Shown: positions 10,500 through 22,016 of the stretch, one piece after another
Numbering within the stretch: the stretch's first letter is position 1
Layout of the letters: every line of letters begins with the position of its first letter
Assembly (NCBI GenBank): GCA_036873135.1
Contig: JAPTYO010000011.1
Span: 14,146,747 to 14,210,746, forward strand
Direction: 5' to 3'
Length of the DNA stretch: 64,000 nucleotides
Source: Clarkia xantiana subsp. parviflora
Lineage: Eukaryota > Streptophyta > Magnoliopsida > Myrtales > Onagraceae
Made by a program: the position numbers and the translations under genes
Notes under the pieces: generated by a model
Seen by the model: only the letters and a program-made list of their open reading frames with translations
The model's database searches: none
What the model was told of the DNA's origin: nothing

Positions 10500-10975
10500 G
10501 TTAAACATCTATCGGCGGTGCCCCTATTGACAGTGCCTCCATTGGTATTGCAGAAAAGCAAAGCCTCGGTCGGCGGTGCCCCTGTTGGCGGTGCCTCCGT
10601 TGGCGTGCGGAAAATAGAACCTCCGTCGGCGGTGCCCCTGTTGGCGGTGCCTCCATTGGTAGTGCAGAAAATAGAACCTCCGTCGGCGGTGCCCCTGTTG
10701 GCGGTGCCTCCATTGGTAGTGCGGAAAATAGAACCTCCGTCGGCGGTGCTCCTGTTGGCGGTGCCTCCATTGGTAGTGCAGAAAATAGAACCTCCGTCGG
10801 CGGTGCCTCCATTGGTAGTGCAGAAAGTAAAGCCTCTAGTGGCGTGCGAAAAAGTAAAGCCTCCAGTGGCGTGCAGAAAAGTAAAGCCTTTAGTGGCATG
10901 CAGAAAAGTAAAGCCTCCAGTGGCGTGCAGTAAAATAAAATCTCAATCGATGACGCCTCTAGTGGCGAGCGACAA
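10500..10975 (-). repeat. Minisatellite of about 58 bp, then a 29 bp sub-repeat, in C
   Basis: Plus-strand units read ATAGAACCTCCGTCGGCGG then TGCCCCTGTTGGCGGTGCC, repeated about five times to 10800. They pass into shorter AAAGTAAAGCCTCCAGTGGC units. Both strands are open here (186 and 191 codons of Pro/Leu/Val-rich repeats); I treat that as a by-product of the repeat. Confidence 0.85.
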
Positions 10976-11029
10976 GGAAAAGCCTCCAGTGGCGTGCAAT
11001 AAAGTAAAACCTTTGGTGATGATTGGTAA

Positions 11030-11340
11030 CAGAAGACCTCTACGTCAGACAGTACCAACAACCTCTGGTGACGCCTCTAGTGGTGAGTGGTAACGGAAAA
11101 ACCTCTACGTCAGACCGTACCGGAAAACCTCTGGTGATATCTCTGGTGGCGAAAGACCTCTACGTCAGACCGTACTGGAGAACCTTTGGTGATTCCTCTA
11201 GTGGCGAGTGGTAACGGAAGACCTCTACGTCAGACCGTACCGGAAAACCTCTGGTGATATCTCTGGTGGCGGAAGACCTCTACGTCAGACCGTACCGGAG
11301 ACCCTTTGGCGATTCCTCTAGCGGCGTATGTCGGAGAAGA
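11030..11340 (-). repeat. About 60 bp minisatellite in C
   Basis: Units contain GACCTCTACGTCAGACCGTA followed by CCGGAAAACCTCTGGTGAT and CTCTAGTGGCGAGTGGTAACG, at least four copies. Confidence 0.82.
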
Positions 11341-11439
11341 GCCTCTAGTGGCGTCCGTTGGAGAAGTGCCACTAGTGGCGTGACTAAGACTTCGTTCGTC
11401 GGGGGTGACTCTCAGAAAGCTGGACCACTTTAGATCCCG

Positions 11440-11735
11440 ATCGTCGATTGATTTGTAGGAACAGACTGTAACAGTCCTACTCATCTTTGAATGGTGACTC
11501 ACGAGAGCAGACTGTAACCGTCCCGTTTGCCGTGAAATTGACTCACGAGAGCAGACTGTAACTGTCCTACTCATCCTTTAATGGTGACTCGCGAGAGCAG
11601 ACTGTAACCGTCCCGCCTGTCATGAAGCTGACTCGCAGGAACAGACTGTAACTGTCCTTCTTATCCTTGAATGGTGACTCGCGAGAGCAGACTGTAACCG
11701 TCCCGCTTGCCGTGATGTTGACTTGGGAAACGCTG
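11440..11735 (-). repeat. About 60 bp minisatellite in C
   Basis: Units contain GACTCGCGAGAGCAGACTG, TAACCGTCCCGCTTGCCGTGA and TAACTGTCCTACTCATCC, about four to five copies with alternating halves. Confidence 0.82.
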
Positions 11736-11819
11736 TATGGTTAGATAATACACAGGCGCACGAATGTTTGTCCCTAATTTTTGCCTAAATTGCGCATGGT
11801 GCAACAACTTAGCGGGATC

Positions 11820-11900
11820 TTTCTCTTTTTTCTTTTTTCTTTTTTCTTTTTTATTTTTTCTTCTCCTCTTTTTTTTTTTTTTTTTTTTTTTTTGAGAATC
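11820..11900. repeat. T-rich low-complexity tract
   Basis: Runs of T interrupted by C; the Lys-rich frame it gives on the minus strand is not a gene. Confidence 0.85.
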
Positions 11901-12074
11901 TCTCTTTTTTCTTTCCTTTTGCCACGGTCGATTGAGAGATTTCCGACCGTGCCCCTCGATTTTTTTATTTTCTCTCCTTTTTGCCATGATTGCAATTCCT
12001 GAACTTGCAACCATGGCTCTCATTTCCTGATTTTGCCTAGGTCGCCCTTTCGGGTTTTCAACCTAGCGGAAACA

Positions 12075-12700
12075 CTCTTTATTTGGTAGCCGATTACACG
12101 GTGGCTGTGACCCGTACTTTATTTTCCGCCTCGAAGCGGGATTATTTGTAGCCATTTGGAGGGTGACTGTGACCCTTTTCTCACCGTCTTCGATGTTGCG
12201 GGAGCTCTTTTGATTGTATTCATTTGGAGGGTGGCTGTGGCCCTTCATTCCTCATCTCTGATCCGGGAAACACTCTTTGTATGTAACCATTTTGAGGGTG
12301 GTTGTGGCCCTTTCACTTAATATCAGCCATCGAGGTTTCGGGATCGCTCTTTTGACTGTAGCCGTTTAGAGGGACGACTGTGACCTTTTCTTTTATTTTC
12401 CCGCCCTCACCGGGTTCGCGGGATCACTCTTTTTTGTGTAGCCATTTTGAGGGTGGATGTGGCCCTTTTTATTCTCCCACCCTCACATGGTTCGCGGGGT
12501 CACTCTTTTATCTGTAGCCATTTGGAGGGAGGCTGCGGCCCTTTCTTTGTAGTCGTTTTAGGGACGACTGTGACCCTTTTTATCTGTAGCTGATTTAGGG
12601 ACAACTGTGACCCTTTTATTTCTTCACTGCTCTCAAAAAATATGCATGAGCACTCTCTTTATTTTCATCGGTAGCCAATTAAAGGGCGGCTGTGACCCTA
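12075..12700 (-). repeat. About 60 bp degenerate repeat in C
   Basis: The phrase TGTAGCCATTTGGAGGGTGG then CTGTGGCCCTTTT recurs about nine times (near 12090, 12150, 12220, 12285, 12358, 12437, 12510, 12550, 12585, 12670). It alternates with TCACTCTTT and TTCGCGGG words. Three different minisatellites plus this one make up the 3' half of C's interior. Confidence 0.82.
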
Positions 12701-13980
12701 AAAAATTTTTTTTTTTTTTTTTTTTTTTGGCTTTCTTCTTTTTTTTTTGCCCTTTTTTCTTGCTTTTTTTTTCTTTCTTTTTTTGTGCCTTTTTTTCTTG
12801 CTTTTTGTTTTGTTTTTTTGTTTTGTTTTTGCTTTTTTTTTTTTTGAAAAAGAAAATTTAACGAAAATAATCAACAACAATTATTTACATGCCTCTACTG
12901 GCAAATTTGAAAATTTTAATTCAAAACGTCTTCCTGGATTGACCCTATGACCAATGGATGACATATGCAATGATTTCTAATCTCGGATTCTCAAGTCCCG
13001 AGTTATTGCTCAAACTCGTCTGGGGATGCCCCATGGCTAGCACCTACTGGGTTAGGCTCGTCGCATGCAGGATGAATGACCCGGTTAATGAACACACATG
13101 GATGGTGTTGAGTTTGGCACGGCAGGCCACGTATGAAAATTGTCTGGAATATCTAGGACAAACTCGACGGTTTACCTCAGAACGGTCGGCGATCAAAGGG
13201 TCGTGCGCGAGATGTGCTCTTCAGGGGCCTTGATTTGGATGATTATCCGAGCTGCAAATCAGTAAGGAAAAAAAATTAAACTTCGAGGATAGAATTGATC
13301 ACAACTTCTCTTACATGGGTGTTGGATCTTTCTAGTGGGCAATGTGCTCGTTATGCGACTGGACCTGCTGCATGTCTTGATTTTCCTGCTCCATTACTTG
13401 TATATGTACACCTGCTGGAAAGTACATGCCCCTAGCGGCGGACTAGAAATTTCAAATTTTCAGAACTTTTTTCTGAAAATGACTCGGATGATCGAGTCCA
13501 ACTACATTGATCGGCACATTGAATCTTCATGAGATTCTTGATGATCTCTTGATATTTTCCCATCTACGGACATGTCCGATCTCAATAGGAGATGCCCCTT
13601 GGTTACCACCGACCGGTTTGACCTCACCGTAAAAGATGTACAGCTTGGTTCGGGGACGCGTATGAATTCCACATATGGTAGGTGGAATTTTGACATGTAA
13701 GTTCTTTTGGGCAGTCACATTTCACGTGGTTGCGACCTCGGTCGAAATGTTCGTCTTATCTGCAAAAAAAGTAGGGACACTCAAATCTCAAGGAAAAATC
13801 AAGTACAATTCATCGTACCTGAGTGTTGGATATCCCGAGTGCGCAATTTGTGTTTCGTGCAACTGGATGGATGCACATTGCTTTTTTGTTGCCCCATTTA
13901 GCTGACACCACTCGTATGTATTAGATACCTATCCAAGGGTACCTGAAAAGACCAAACACGAAAGTTAGTATAAAGAATAA
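12697..13980 (-). other. T-tracts and unassigned interior of C
   Basis: T-rich low complexity at 12697-12850, then about 1.1 kb of ordinary-composition DNA with only short frames on both strands. I recognise nothing in it. Confidence 0.55.
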
Positions 13981-15320
13981 AAGAAGTCATGCATGATTTT
14001 TTTTCGGAAAACTTCTAATGTCATTCATTTCATAATTTTGATTCCATTTCAGAAAGAATCAAAATTTATGATCTAAGGTGTTTTGCACTAGCTTGGAGTT
14101 TTGCTGAATTCACTGAGTGCACTATCTGGCTCGAACGCAGGACAAATGCTCAAAACAAAGTTTTTTTTAAAAAAAAAGGTTTTCTCGTCCTTTGTTTAAA
14201 CTCGAATAGTCGCACTCAACTGCTCAGTTAGACTATGTTTTTGAGAAATAATAGAATCAAATCTCCTTTTTTAAAACACTAGCTCATGCGAATGTTGAAA
14301 TGAAGATCTTGAAAAAGTGTAACACCTTGGATAAACTGAATGACACTTTGATTTTTTTTAAATGCCATGCATGCTCGAAAATTAAAATTCTACTGTTAAA
14401 AATTTACAATTTACAACAGTTTACCTGAATGATACATATGGAATGTATGTACGAAAAAAAAAAATCCAGGTAAAGTTTTTTTTATAAACGAAATGCAAAT
14501 GCAATGCATATTTGGAATTAAAAGCTCAACAACTAAGAAGAGATTTACAATCTATCTAAAAAATATTTCTTCTAAAACAATGCCTATGAGATGTACATGA
14601 GGTGAAAGTTGTACAGTTGAGAAAACTTACAAACTACTTGAATTTTTTTGTTTTTTGTTTTTTATGAGGGAAAAAAAATCAATGCATCCTAGTTGCTCAA
14701 GTGAAAAGTTTTTTTAAAAAAATGCATATGAGATGCACAAAAATAAATACAATATGCAAACTTAAAAAAATAAAAGTTCTACAACTAAGAAAAATTACAA
14801 TTTACCTGTAAGGTTTTTTCGAAAATAATGCATATGAGATGCACATCTTTAAAAAAAACTCAGGTAAAAGGTTTTTTTAAACAAAGAGCCCTAAAACTAA
14901 GAGAGCTTACGATTTATCTAAAAAGTTTTTTTTTTTGAAATTAATGCATACTAGATGCATTATTTAAAATAAAACAATTCAGGTAAATTTCTTTTTAAAT
15001 GATGCATATGGAATGCACGTTCGAAATTAGAAGCTCTAATAGCTAAAGGGGAATTAAAATTTCCAAAAATGTTTTTTTAACAACACATGTATGATGCACT
15101 AAAAAAATTAAAATTTACCTGAAGAGGTTTTTTTTAAAATAATGCGTATGAAACGCAATGTTGAAATTATAAATTCAGGTAAGATTTAAAAAAAAAAAAA
15201 CAATGCATACGAAATGCATGTTTGAAAATAAAAATTCTACAACTAAATGACTAACTACTTAGTTGAAAACGTTTTTTTTTTTTTAATGCAATGAGATGAA
15301 TGCATGAGAAAAAGAGCTAT
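13980..15320 (-). repeat. Degenerate 100-130 bp repeats of the AATGCATATGAGATGCAC type in C
   Basis: The words AATGCATATGAGATGCAC, AAAGCTCTACAACTAAGA, AATTTACAATTTACCTGA and a run of T recur in the same order at least eight times between about 14340 and 15300. A strongly decayed tandem array. Confidence 0.65.
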
Positions 15321-15760
15321 ACAAACAGTCGCATGATAACATTTACAACAAAAAAACAGATCATGTTAGGGGGGTAAAAAAAGTGTGGCTTTGCTCTACA
15401 AGGTAGGTTCGACTGATAGGTTCCCGACAAGGTGGTTTCCTCACCCCATTATAGGGATCATAAGACCTTCGCAAGCGAGTAGATTTTTCCGAGTCATACC
15501 GGCGGCCCAGCCACTCCGGTCGTACCGTACTAAACCTCCGGGGTTCCTAGTCGCCTTGGGTTTTAGGCGTTTTGGTGATTATTCTAAAGTGTGTGTGCGA
15601 ATTCAAATAATGCCACGAAAAAGAAAAATGTTAGTTGTAACTCTAAAAATATGTACCTGTCACACAAAAAACAAAGTTAGAATGGTGAAAATAATAAAAT
15701 ATAAAAAACTCAAAAAAACAGGACAATAAGCGAATACAATGGGCCCGAACCCTCTAAATT

Positions 15761-15779
15761 GTCCCCAGCAGAGTCGCCA
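15761..15779 (-). promoter_or_regulatory. Primer-binding site of C
   Basis: On the minus strand TGGCGACTCTGCTGGGGAC follows the LTR end TCCGACA after a short ATT spacer. This type of site is typical of Ogre-like plant elements, where it is usually assigned to a tRNA-Arg. Confidence 0.75.
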
Positions 15780-15782
15780 AAT

Positions 15783-16005
15783 TGTCGGACCTAAAATCTG
15801 ACCTACGGCAAATTACGTTTTGAAAACGTGGATTTTTGAAAGAGTCGCCACTAGTTAATTATTAGGCTAACTAGAATCCTAAATCACCCAAGCGAATAAC
15901 GAATTAAACACCTAGGTATAAAATCGGTCTTTGATCAGAAATTCAAGTTCGGGGGTTCTATTACGAATTAAAAATATAGATCTTTAATTACGCCCTTTCG
16001 GTACT
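15783..16005 (-). repeat. 5' LTR of C, 3'-terminal piece
   Basis: The plus strand starts TGTCGGACCTAAAATC at 15783 and holds ACGAATTAAAAATATAG...CGCCCTTTCGGTACT, shared with 9183-9228 and, in reverse, with 23360-23590. It breaks at 16005 where the LTR of E begins. The matching remainder resumes at about 20885. Confidence 0.83.
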
Positions 16006-16765
16006 TGTTGGACCACGGGCGAAGCTCCGTTACGTTCTCGACGGAAAGCTTGAACTCCTGGGCTCCGCGTAATCCTGCAAAAGGGGATGACCTGGGTGGT
16101 GACCCAGAATCCCTCTCCGATGCTTAAATGAGTATACAATCAATGGGGTGGCAGCAGTATTCTAAGTGCGTATTAGAGAGTGTATATTTTCTGGGGTAAC
16201 TTCCTCCTTTATATAGAGGGAGGAGTTGCCCAGTTATCTGTGACCATACTTGGCCGTTATACCCATGATTCCGTGTATCTCGGCACTATTCCATATATCT
16301 CGGTTGGGATTCCATATATCTCGCCCCACGCTCCGCGTATCTTACCCGTACTCCGCGTATCTCGGGCACGCCCTGCGTATCTCGGGGGATTTATCTTTAT
16401 CTCTAACCGTCTCCCACTACTCTATCTAGTAGGCGGGTTTCTCGGTCTTTATCCTCTGATCACAAGTCCCGACTCCTGTCGGGGACTCCAGAGTTGTCTC
16501 GTTCTAGATCACCACCCAGGACCTTCAGTCTCTACGGGACAGGTCCAGCCTCTGCGGGGCTTTATTATCGGGGCCTTTACTAAGGCATATCGGGGCCTGC
16601 TCAAAGGCTTCTTGTCGGGAGCATCTAGCTCATGTGTCGGGGCCGCTATCATCGGGACCCTTAATACTGGGCCTCTGGGCCCTTCAGGCCTTTCACGAGG
16701 CCCACTGGACCTATTCGCCGTCCACTAGCTGTTAACGGGGCTAACGATTACATCGGAACCCATCA
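16006..16765 (-). repeat. 3' LTR of E
   Basis: A 760 bp LTR, minus-strand start TGATGGGTTCCGATG at 16765, end CCAACA at 16006. A TATA-like CTCTATATAAAGG lies near 16215-16200. U3 has tandem words CCGCGTATCTCG and CATATCTCG. Confidence 0.8.
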
Positions 16766-16779
16766 TTTGCCCCCAAGAC
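16766..16779 (-). promoter_or_regulatory. Polypurine tract of E
   Basis: The minus strand reads GTCTTGGGGGCAAA next to the LTR start, close to the tract of element B. Confidence 0.7.
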
Positions 16780-16888
16780 ATGGGGTACTTTTAGTTCGCC
16801 GTGTCTTTCAGTTCTGATCCTCTGATCTTGCTGTCGGAGGCTTTTGTCTTCACACCTCCCGATACCGCCGTCGGGGGCTTCTATATAG

Positions 16889-17095
16889 CCTACCCGGATT
16901 CCATTCATTGACTTCACGAAGTCCGAGACTCTCGCCCCCATCGCGGAGAAGTACTTCAACCTCCCCGCGGAGAGTGAAGAGGCCGCTACCGTGGACCCGA
17001 CTCCGCCAGCTGCGGAGCCTTCTGCCCAGGCCCCTCCGAACCTTGCTCCCTCCGATGCTGCTGAGGATCCATCTTCCAACAAGGACCAAGTCTAA
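16889..17095 (+). pseudogene. C-terminal fragment of an antisense gene in E
   Basis: On the strand opposite E's pol, a frame of about 65 codons ends at TAA (17093-17095). It reads DFTKSETLAPIAEKYFNLP and then an acidic, Pro/Ala-rich tail. Position between integrase and polypurine tract, and opposite polarity, match the spliced antisense gene of element A. The N-terminal parts are gone. There is no ATG and no close sequence match to A's C-terminus, so the assignment is by position and composition. Confidence 0.45.
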
Positions 17096-17279
17096 TGTTA
17101 CATCTTTTTAGCCCTTGTAGTCTTTCTCCTTCATTTTTTGTATCCGAACTCCTAGGCCTTTGAGCCTTTATATAAGGAATTTCTTTCATCTGTTTTGGTC
17201 TCGATAATCGTTTGCGCTTATCTAAAGCGGCTTTAAATTCGTTACTCAGAACGTTCCGATGCACCATTTGAGATGAATC

Positions 17280-17475
17280 CATACGTCCTTCCGACGCTTT
17301 ACTCGGGACTTCACCATTTAAGGTTTCTCGTCCAATCGGGACTTCACCACTTAAGGTTTCTTGTCCAATCGGGACTTCACCACTTAAGACTTCTCGTCCA
17401 ATCGGGACTTCACCACTTAAGGCTTCTCGTCTAATCAGGACTTCACCACTTAAGGTTTCTCGTCCCTGCCTTTCA
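17280..17475 (-). repeat. About 34 bp tandem repeat in E
   Basis: CGGGACTTCACCACTTAAGG then TTTCTCGTCCAAT, five copies with one or two changes each. Confidence 0.9.
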
Positions 17476-17499
17476 AGGCCATTTTCAACACCCCTTAGG

Positions 17500-17895
17500 G
17501 CTTTTATCTTGCCAAATCAGATGACTTTAATCATACCCTTTAAGGGCATTTATCGCGTCTTTGCCAGACGACTTTCGCGGACCTGTTAAGGCTTTTTCGT
17601 ACCCGTTAAGGCTTTTGGCCGCATCATATAGACGACTTACGCGGACCTGTTAAGGCTTTTTCGTACCCGTTAAGGCTTTTGGCCGCATCATATAGACGAC
17701 TTACGCGGACCCATCAGGGCCTTTTCGTACCTAGGCTTTTGGTTGCATCATAAAGACGACTTACTTGTACCCCGTAGGGCTTTTGTCCGTACCTGTTAAG
17801 GCTTTTGGCCGCATCATATAGACGACTTACGCATACCCCGTAGGGCTTTTATCGTACCTCGGAAGGCTTTTGTCGCGTCCTTCAGGACGTCTTAC
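17500..17895 (-). repeat. About 64 bp repeat family in E
   Basis: Words GCATCATATAGACGACTTAC, GCGGACCTGTTAAGGCTTTT and CGTACCCGTTAAGGCTTTTGG recur four to five times. This is the 3' untranslated part of E just past the integrase. Confidence 0.85.
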
Positions 17896-18013
17896 TAACA
17901 GTTAGAATAAATCTAAAAGCAATTTGATCGGAAGCAACTTCTTTTATTAATAACTCAAAGCTTTGCTTACATCGGATTGATAGACAACGTGCGCCATTCA
18001 CGACGACTTAATA

Positions 18014-20884
18014 TCAAACATGATACTTCTTCAAGTGTTCGCCACTGAAGGAATGCTTCAACGTCTTGCCATCAAGGTCCTCTAGCTTGTATGCATTGGG
18101 TGCTGGCATCCCTACGATCTTGTAAGGTCCCTCCCATTTTGGCTATAGCTTGTTGATCCGATCTTGATGAACGAACTCGTTCCTCCGCCAGACAAGTTCT
18201 CCAACGAAGAATTGTCGGGACCTGACACGCCGATTGTAATATCGGGCTGTTGCCAGACGCATTCGGGCCTGGACTTCATCAGCCTTCCATCTTTTCTCCT
18301 CGAGCAAGTCTAAGTCTAGACGCCTCATTTCCTCGTTTGTCAGAGGCTCGTAATATTTTGCGCGATGGGACGCCACCGCTATCTCCACGGGAGCGACTGC
18401 CTCCGTGCCATAGACCAGGCCAAACGGAGTTTCCCCCGTCGATTGCTTGGGTGTTGTTCTCACAGCCCACAGCACGTTTTCAAGCTCATCCAGCCAATGG
18501 CCCTGCAAGGCGTAGACTCTCTTCTTCAAGCCATCCATCACGATCTTGTTGGCTGACTCTACCTGGCCATTGATTTGAGCGTGGCGGACTGAAGCGGTCC
18601 GATGTTTGATATTCAACTCCTCCAGGTACTCCTTCAACTGAGCCCCATTAAACGGAGGGCCGTTGTCGCTGATCAACACTCGAGGAACCCCATACCGGGA
18701 TATGATCTGAGTTTGGAGGAATTTGAGGATCTGCTGCCCCGTCGTCCTGGCCAATGCCTTAGCCTCTATCCACTTTGAGAAGTAATCGATAGCCACGAGC
18801 AAATACTCGCACTGACCTTTCGCTTGGGGAAGAGGTCCCACCAAGTCAATCCCCCATTGCGCGAAGGGCCATGCACTCCTGATGGGCATTAAGTCCGCGG
18901 CGGGAGCCACGATATTTGGAGCGTACCTCTGGCATGCATCACAGGATCGGACCATTGCTGTCGCCTCCTTGTTCATCGAAGGCCAATAGTAGCCCAAGTT
19001 CAGCGCCTTCCTCACCAGAGATCGGGCCCCTTCATGACAGGCTGCGACTCCCTCATGTAGTTCCCTCAGGATCCGATTCGTGTCGGGTTCCGCCACGCAT
19101 TTTAAGAAAGGCTTTACGTACCCTTTTTTGTATAACTGGTTGTACACCATCGCGTAGTTGTCCGCAATCCGACGCAACCTGACAGCTGCCACCTTGTCAT
19201 CGGGAAGTGCCCCCGTAGTCAGGTATGTGACCATCGGGGTCATCCAAGTGGGCTTCTCTTCTTCCTCCGATCCTGTCTCAATAGCGCAGATCTCCGCTGG
19301 ATCAATGTTTGAGATAATCACCTTCTCTAGGAAATGTACCTTCCGATTCTCCTCGGGGGCCACTCCCAGAGCAAACTTGCTTAAGGCATCTGCTTCCTCG
19401 TTTTCTTCCCTCGGGATCGCCTCGATATCGAAGCTTTTGAAGTTTCCCTTCAAAGTCTGCACCTCGTGCAAATACTTCTTCATTGTCGGGCTCCTGGCTT
19501 CATAGTTCCCCTGGACTTGATTTACAACCAAGCTGGCATCACACTTCACCTTTAGATGGTCGACCCCCGTACCCTTGGCAATCTTGAGGCCCGTGATGAG
19601 AGCCTCGTATTCTGCTTCATTGTTGGTGGCTTTGAACGTCAACGCCAAGGCATATCGTAGGGGCTCGCCTCCGCCGGGCGGTATCAATACGAATCCTGCC
19701 CCGAGCCTTTTACACTCGATGAACCATCAGTGTACATCTCCCAGGTGTTCTCCTCATTTGGCTGTTCTGTTATCGGGGCCTGTTCTGCTATCGGGGCCTC
19801 TTCCATGGTTGCCCCCTCTGCGGGACCCGTTACTTCCAGATCGGGTGCCGTAGACTCAGCTATAAAATCTGCCAATGCCTGGCCCTTAATAGCAGTTCTC
19901 GGAGCGAAATGAATACGGAACTCCGTCAGCTCGATGGCCCATTTCACCAGTCTCCCCGACGCCTCCGGTCGGTTCAAAAAGTGCTTCAGGGGCTGATTAG
20001 TCAATACCGTGACTTCATGGGCATGGAAGTAAGGTCGTAGTTTTCGAGCGGCAATAACCAACGCAAAGAGATACTTCTCAATAGCGGGATAATTTATTTC
20101 AGACTTGGCAAACGCCTTGCTTACATAATAGATAGGCACTTGGTTGCCCTTGACAATTTTGATCAAAACAGAACTAACAGCCACATCAGAAACAGCCAAA
20201 TAGAGATAAAGCGGCTCGCCTGGAACTGGTTTCGCCAACGGCGGAAGGGTGCAGAGGTGCTGCTTGAGTGCCTGGAACGCCTCCTCGCATTTGTCGGACC
20301 ATTCGAACTTCTTTTGGGCCCTCAACACATCAAAAAATGGCATGGCTCGGTCACTTGCCTTGGATAGGAATTGATTCATCGCGGCCAACCGGCCATTCAG
20401 CACCTGAAACTCCCGATGAGTCTTCGGGGACTATATCTCCTCGATTGCTCGCAGATTCTCAGGGTTCACCTCGATTCCTCTCTGGCTCACCATGAATCCT
20501 AGGAACTTCCCCGAGTTCACCCCGAAAGCACATTTGTCGGGGTTCAGCCGAACCTGATGGAACTTCATCCGCTCAAACGCCGCCGCCAAGTTCTGGACGT
20601 GGTCTCCTGCCTGTCGGGACTTCACCAGCATGTCATCCACATACGCCTCCATGGTTTTCCCCAGCATGTCTCCGAACAACTTGTTCACCATCCGCTGGTA
20701 AGTTGCTCCGGCATTGATCAATCCGAAGGGCATCACGTCGTAGTGGTAGACGTCACTGTCGGCATAGAAAGCCGTATGGGGGGCATCCTCCTTCGCCATC
20801 TTGATCTGGTTGTAACCGGAATAGGCATCCATGAAACTCAGCAGCTCATGTCCCGATGTGGCATCCACCAACTGGTCACGGATC
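18014..20884 (-). pseudogene. pol: pol of E: reverse transcriptase (partial), two RNase H domains, integrase
   Basis: Well preserved but broken. The reverse transcriptase starts within the DQLVDA motif and keeps YVDD (EAYVDDMLVKS). A stop at about 20430 interrupts a linker. The Ty3-type RNase H (YYVSKAFAKSEINYPAIEKY) follows. The second, archaeal-type RNase H begins MYTDGSSS near 19730, a Tat hallmark; a one-base frameshift lies at about 19703 inside it. Integrase has the His-Cys zinc region (HEG...CHEG, CDACQ) and the catalytic triad in WGIDLVGPL, ISDNGPPF and INGQVESANK. A stop at about 18143 (NKL*PKWEGPYKI) precedes the C-terminal GPYKI segment, which ends KKYHV at 18014. Two stops and one shift suggest a moderately young insertion. 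Confidence 0.88.
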
Positions 20885-22016
20885 AAATTAATTGCCACTT
20901 TTAAAATTTAAACATTCGTTATGTCAAATTAATCTAACGTTATAAAAAAACTAAATTAATTTTTACGCAAAAACTATTATTAACAATAAATATAAACCTA
21001 AAAAAAAAAAAACTATTAAGCATCTAATTCTCCTAATTGAAATAAAATCTAAACAAAACTAAACATGCTCCAAACATGATATAATTTAGTAATTACATAT
21101 CATACACATATACATACAATTAAACATGTCATCTAATTATTCTACATCTAAACTATCTAATTAACATGTTATAATAATAAATAATTACCATGAAATAAAT
21201 AATTGAATAATTAAACAATAATAAAAAATGTAAAAAGGAAAGAGGCGTTATCTCAACAGCCATGACACAAGCACAAGTGGGTGGCCACGGCAGCTCCGAC
21301 TCCGGTGACGACAGCAGTGGCGACGGCGATCAGCAACTCAGCAGCAGATAACAGCGATGGAGCTCCGTTAAGGCAGGTGGCAGGGGCGGCGGAGCGAGCT
21401 TCTTTCACGGCAAGAGCAGGGCGGCTGAGCGGAGGTTCGAACGCAGACAACGACCGACCCTGGCGGTTTGGCGGGTTTCTGGCGGAGATTTCTGGTGGTT
21501 CACCAGAGGACTGCTGTACTTGAATATGAATAGCGTGGCTGCACCGGTCACCGGCGAGGAGCTTCCCTGTCTGAGAGAAAAAAAGAGAGAGAGAGAGAGA
21601 AGGAGATGACAGGAAAAAAAGAAAAAAAAAACTTTATCACTAGTAGACAAAAAAAACACAATTTTCGAGAAGTGATTGTAATATTATTGATGTTGAGTTT
21701 TTACATTGACAAGAGGTCCTTTTATAGCTAGATTAACACCTAAAATTAGGAAAACAATATTTTCCCTAATATACACTAATTAATTCCAAAAATTATGAAT
21801 AAATATTTATTGCATATTGTCATAAATATATATCATATATTTTCTGAATATTACAAAATATTAAATGCATCTACACTATCAAAATTTCAACTAAGCATAT
21901 TTTTAGCAACCCCGTGACCTTCCATATTTAAATATTTCCATTTTTAAACGCGTTACACATAACATTTTTGAACATGTTATATACGTGTCGCGCGTACCAA
22001 AATTAGGTGTTTACAA
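20885..22016 (-). repeat. 5' LTR of C, 5' part
   Basis: Minus-strand start TGTAAACACCTAATTTTGG at 22016. Matches 9237-10349 almost throughout, including the TATA region, the CpG-rich block (about 21250-21560) and TTAATTGCCAC at its left end. The following bases 22017-22021 (AAAAT) would be the target duplication; C lies inside LTR F. Confidence 0.83.

Larger units (their letters stand above)
16006..20884 (-). mobile_element. Tat-type Ty3/Gypsy element E, 5'-truncated, inside LTR of C
   Basis: Minus-strand order is reverse transcriptase (cut at its start, 20884), RNase H, archaeal-type RNase H, integrase, repeat-rich 3' region, polypurine tract, 3' LTR. Gag, protease and 5' LTR are missing. 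The left junction is a clean LTR end (plus-strand TGTTGGACC at 16006). The right junction passes from within the reverse transcriptase straight into C's LTR, with about ten bases of that LTR lost. So a deletion removed E's 5' half together with the LTR edge. Confidence 0.82.
9183..22016 (-). mobile_element. Element C: large LTR element without recognisable genes (LARD-like), minus strand
   Basis: Two minus-strand copies of one LTR frame it. The 3' LTR is 9183-10349, cut short on the left by B. The 5' LTR is split into 20885-22016 and 15783-16005 by element E. A purine-rich tract lies inside the 3' LTR and a TGGCGACTCTGCTGGGGAC primer site inside the 5' LTR. The 5.4 kb interior (10350-15782) holds minisatellites and T-tracts and no gag or pol, so it must have moved with proteins of another element. 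The primer site type is known from Ogre/Tat elements. The same LTR family appears at F and K. Confidence 0.78.

Noticed and set aside
11661..12023. Lys/Arg-rich minus-strand frame
   Set aside because: Produced by a T-rich low-complexity tract in the interior of C.
12607..12861. Phe-rich plus-strand frame
   Set aside because: Same cause: runs of T.
13502..13905. Small overlapping frames on both strands in C
   Set aside because: None exceeds 80 codons, none has a recognisable motif, and the region shows no relation to gag or pol.
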